A stretch of DNA of 7,563 nt from a bacterium (GTDB lineage: Bacteria; UBA9089; UBA9088), in assembly GCA_003498085.1 (NCBI GenBank), contig DNCM01000193.1:1-7563 (forward strand). Direction: 5' to 3'. Below the pieces are notes generated by a model. The model made no database searches. It was given only the letters and a program-made list of their open reading frames with translations, and had not been told where the DNA came from. This document shows positions 5,320-7,563 of this stretch, one piece after another; position 1 is the first letter of the stretch, and each line of letters starts with the position of its first letter. A program made the translations under genes and the position numbers.

Positions 5320-7298
5320 CTTTTAAACTTAGCAACCATAGATTCTGCGTACTTAAGGATGGGCGGATATTTCTTGTTTGCAGGGTCCCTGTTAATTTTC
5401 TCTTTAGATGAAATAACTGCGTTTTCAAAGCAGAGAAAAGCATCTTCCATCTTTCCTTGCTCAATGTATATATCACCAAGATAAACCAATGCTTCTGGAT
5501 AGTTTGGGGAGATCTCAAGAATCTTTTCATAACATTCTATTGCCTTGTCCAATTCTTTCTCTTTTTTATAGATAACAGCCATATTAAGATAAGGCTCAGT
5601 AAATACAGGCATAAGTTGAAGGGCTTTTCTGTATTCCTCCATAGCCAAATCCTTCCCTTCCTCTTCTCCAGAAAAATAAAGCAATGTGTAAAGGCCACCT
5701 GTGAGATTATAAAAGAATCCATTCGTTGGTGTAATGAAAAGTGCTTTGCTGGCAGAAGAAAATGTTTTGTTCACCCATTCTTTCTGCTCTTCTTTAGATC
5801 TTGCAAATTGTGCCTTCATAAATTGGGATTCGCAAAGTGTTTCGTAGTAGTATACTTCCTTTGGATGTCTCTTTATTGCCTCTTCTGAATACTTAATTGC
5901 ATTGTCAAACTGTCCACTATCCTTTGCTAAAACAGCATTTTTAAAGTATGTATCTGCAATATAGATGGGAAAAGTTGAAATAAAGGAAACAAGAGCAAAG
6001 ATAGCGACGATTGAAAAAACAATGATCCTTATAGGCGATACCTTCGCCTTTAGTTGAAGATATTTCTTTTTTTCTACATGGCTTAGCAAAAGGGAAGAAA
6101 GCCCAAGTAAAATCCAAAATGTTGTTGTGTATGATGGCATTGAGAAATTAAATTGGTTTTGGACAAAATATGCAATGAATGAGTATGCAAGGGATGCAGA
6201 AAGAATTTTATCTTTTTTTCTTATCTTAAATAACAAAACCAAAATCATTCCCCAAAGCCATACATAAACAATGAGTCCAGGGATTCCCCTTGTAACACCC
6301 ATATCAACAGTCTCATTATGGCTTCTATCTGCTTTGACATTATGACCACCAACTACCTCAAGCTCCTTCGGCTCAAACCTTGCATACGCAAGTCTCATTG
6401 TTTCAATACCACAGCCTGTTAATGGATATGCAAGCATTGTCCTTATTCCTGCCTTCCATAGATAAAATCTCTCAAGGGCCGTTCCTTGGATGGCTATACC
6501 TTCATCTGTTATCCTAAAGGTAGATAAAATCCTTTTTATTGGCGATGTCGATGGGTTAATAGAAAGGACGATGAATGCTAAAATTAAAATCCCGAGAATG
6601 ACTTTCATCTCTTTTCTCTTTAAAAAATCAATACCTGCTATAACAAAGAAAAATACCATTCCAATAGAAAATCCAATATATGCACCCCTTGTCCTTGTAA
6701 ATAATAAACAAAGGGTGATTATAAGGAAACTTATTATCCAAAAAATATTTATTTTTCTGCCAAAACCAAAGAAAAGTGCTAGAGGACATGCGATAACAAG
6801 ATAAGCCGCTAAGAAGTTCTGATTTCCAAAGAAAGATAGGGGGTATGCTCCACTGCCAGTAATCGTTTGATGTATTCCATAGATAGCAGAGATTACGCCA
6901 ACAATTATTATTGTTTTAAGAAACCTATAAACCCTTATTGGATTGATAAGGCTCATTACTACAAAAAATAAAAAAATATAACAAGAAATTGTAATGAATC
7001 CTTCAAATCTTCTATATGTCCCAAGGAAGCTTACCCAAGGAGAGACTGAGAATATAGTTGAAACAATACTTGATACAAAAAAGGCAAGGACTGGAAGGTC
7101 GAGTAAGCTTCTTTTGAATGAAAATGGGAAAAAAACAAGCCTTAGACTGACGAAGACAAGGAGGATAATAGAGAGAACTCGAAGTATGAGAGCCTTTGAA
7201 AGGTCAAAAGTGGTATGGATGTTTGTGTCATAAAAAACTGGAACCGCAACAAGGATAGATAAAAGCAGATATTCAATAATGGTATCAAGCCTTTTCAT
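5316..7298 (-). CDS. Wzy_C O-antigen ligase/polymerase-like membrane protein with C-terminal TPR repeats (first of pair)
   Basis: This is a paralogue of the gene that follows it and shares its plan: about a dozen membrane segments over residues 8-445, then a TPR domain. Shared landmarks, in order, are VPVFYDTNIHTTFDLSK (19-35), FLGTYRRFEGFIT (91-103), FGNQNFLAAY (157-166), FTRTRGAYIG (200-209), Arg277 with Trp281, YPLTGCGIET (291-300), DRSHNE (324-329) and VTRGIPGLIVYVW (335-347). The Arg- and His-containing motifs fit the Wzy_C domain, in which they flank the large periplasmic loop. TPR helices appear at 448-480 (DTYFKNAV to KRHPK) and 553-630, the best being YKKEKELDKAIECYEKILEISP (577-598). 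The protein has 660 residues. ATG 7298 has no Shine-Dalgarno, and a TATAAT lies seven bases upstream, suggesting a leaderless message. Lipid-linked polysaccharide is the likely substrate; a protein O-glycosyltransferase is possible. Confidence 0.85.
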   Translation of the reverse strand: MKRLDTIIEYLLLSILVAVPVFYDTNIHTTFDLSKALILRVLSIILLVFVSLRLVFFPFSFKRSLLDLPVLAFFVSSIVSTIFSVSPWVSFLGTYRRFEGFITISCYIFLFFVVMSLINPIRVYRFLKTIIIVGVISAIYGIHQTITGSGAYPLSFFGNQNFLAAYLVIACPLALFFGFGRKINIFWIISFLIITLCLLFTRTRGAYIGFSIGMVFFFVIAGIDFLKRKEMKVILGILILAFIVLSINPSTSPIKRILSTFRITDEGIAIQGTALERFYLWKAGIRTMLAYPLTGCGIETMRLAYARFEPKELEVVGGHNVKADRSHNETVDMGVTRGIPGLIVYVWLWGMILVLLFKIRKKDKILSASLAYSFIAYFVQNQFNFSMPSYTTTFWILLGLSSLLLSHVEKKKYLQLKAKVSPIRIIVFSIVAIFALVSFISTFPIYIADTYFKNAVLAKDSGQFDNAIKYSEEAIKRHPKEVYYYETLCESQFMKAQFARSKEEQKEWVNKTFSSASKALFITPTNGFFYNLTGGLYTLLYFSGEEEGKDLAMEEYRKALQLMPVFTEPYLNMAVIYKKEKELDKAIECYEKILEISPNYPEALVYLGDIYIEQGKMEDAFLCFENAVISSKEKINRDPANKKYPPILKYAESMVAKFKR

Positions 7299-7305
7299 AA
7301 AGAAA

Positions 7306-7334
7306 ATTATAAGAAATATAGGGTTTTAAAGCAA
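7306..7334 (-). promoter_or_regulatory. Sigma-70-type promoter of the Wzy_C/TPR pair
   Basis: On the minus strand a perfect TATAAT (7311-7306) lies 17 bases downstream of TTGCTT (7334-7329), which keeps only the TTG of a -35 consensus. Seven bases separate the -10 box from the ATG at 7298, so the predicted transcript starts at the start codon. Confidence 0.55.
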
Positions 7335-7474
7335 GGTTTTTGGGAAGTCTTACCTTCCAACAACCATAGCCTTTGTTTGTAAGAATTCTTCGGTAGAAAG
7401 TTTATAGGTAACTATTCAGTCTTATCATAACCTAAAAAACTAAAGGCGTAAATCCACAATTATAATTTTTCCTA

Positions 7475-7503
7475 TAAAGTTTTTTCCAAAAAATGGCCGA
7501 TAA
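7475..7503 (+). promoter_or_regulatory. Sigma-28 (FliA)-like promoter at the right edge
   Basis: TAAAGTTT (7475-7482) and a perfect GCCGATAA (7496-7503) match both sigma-28 consensus boxes. The spacing from TAAA to GCCGATAA is 17 bases, two more than the usual 15. The next ATG on the same strand is at 7518, 14 bases after the -10 box. Confidence 0.65.
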
Positions 7504-7517
7504 GTAAAATAAGATAG

Positions 7518-7563
7518 ATGGAGGAGAAAAACAAGGATTTGGAAGAAAAAATAAGAGAATTAG
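7518..7563 (+). CDS. N-terminus of a gene leaving the window, probably motility-related
   Basis: An ATG at 7518 opens a frame reading MEEKNKDLEEKIREL to the window edge with no stop. The sequence is highly charged, with a leucine spacing compatible with a coiled coil. Its placement just after a sigma-28-like promoter suggests a late flagellar or chemotaxis gene, but 15 residues are too few to name a family. A GGAGGAG lies inside the first codons (7520-7526), so a downstream TTG at 7539 is a less likely alternative start. Confidence 0.45.
   Translation, partial: MEEKNKDLEEKIREL

Noticed and set aside
5457..5888. Plus-strand frame of 143 codons opposite the TPR region of the first Wzy_C gene
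   Set aside because: It is the mirror of a well-supported coding region, cysteine- and phenylalanine-rich in the way antisense frames of AT-rich genes often are.
7343..7358. GGAAG/CTTCC hairpin considered as a terminator
   Set aside because: The stem is short and neither strand has a T-run after it, so it does not fit a rho-independent terminator.

Overview
The window is AT-rich DNA (roughly a third G+C by eye) from a flagellated bacterium. Two large membrane proteins of the O-antigen ligase/polymerase (Wzy_C) type suggest a Gram-negative-like or otherwise polysaccharide-coated envelope. A BioC plus a BioH-like esterase points to biotin synthesis by the methyl-ester pimelate route. I cannot name the organism from sequence alone; an uncultivated or deep-branching lineage would fit.

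Layout. Positions 1-603 hold the remains of a DDE-type (rve/IS481-like) transposase on the minus strand. It is readable only by changing frame six times and runs off the left edge. Positions 604-783 are strongly G-depleted on the plus strand and hold at most one tiny minus-strand ORF (645-734). A sigma-28-like promoter (784-813) then leads directly into a plus-strand flagellar rod operon, flgB-flgC-fliE (816-1975). That operon ends without fliF and overlaps the 3' end of the convergent bioC by 28 bases. The minus strand from 7298 back to 1948 holds two transcription blocks. The upstream one is a tandem pair of Wzy_C/TPR membrane proteins joined by a 4-base ATGA overlap (7298-3352). The downstream one is a compact BioH-like alpha/beta hydrolase overlapping bioC by 22 bases (3275-1948), with its own sigma-70-type promoter. 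At the right edge a second sigma-28-like promoter (7475-7503) precedes the first 15 codons of a plus-strand gene that leaves the window.

Function. The window holds parts of three systems: proximal rod and export-junction proteins of the flagellum, the two ester-handling steps of pimeloyl-ACP synthesis, and cell-surface polysaccharide polymerisation or ligation. The most unusual signal is regulatory. For all three complete genes that head an operon (flgB, the BioH-like gene, the first Wzy_C gene) the best promoter places the predicted transcription start at or within a few bases of the start codon, with no Shine-Dalgarno sequence. The internal genes flgC and fliE have clear GGAGG sites. This suggests leaderless translation of operon-first genes. 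I found no RNA genes, CRISPR arrays, origins or convincing rho-independent terminators.
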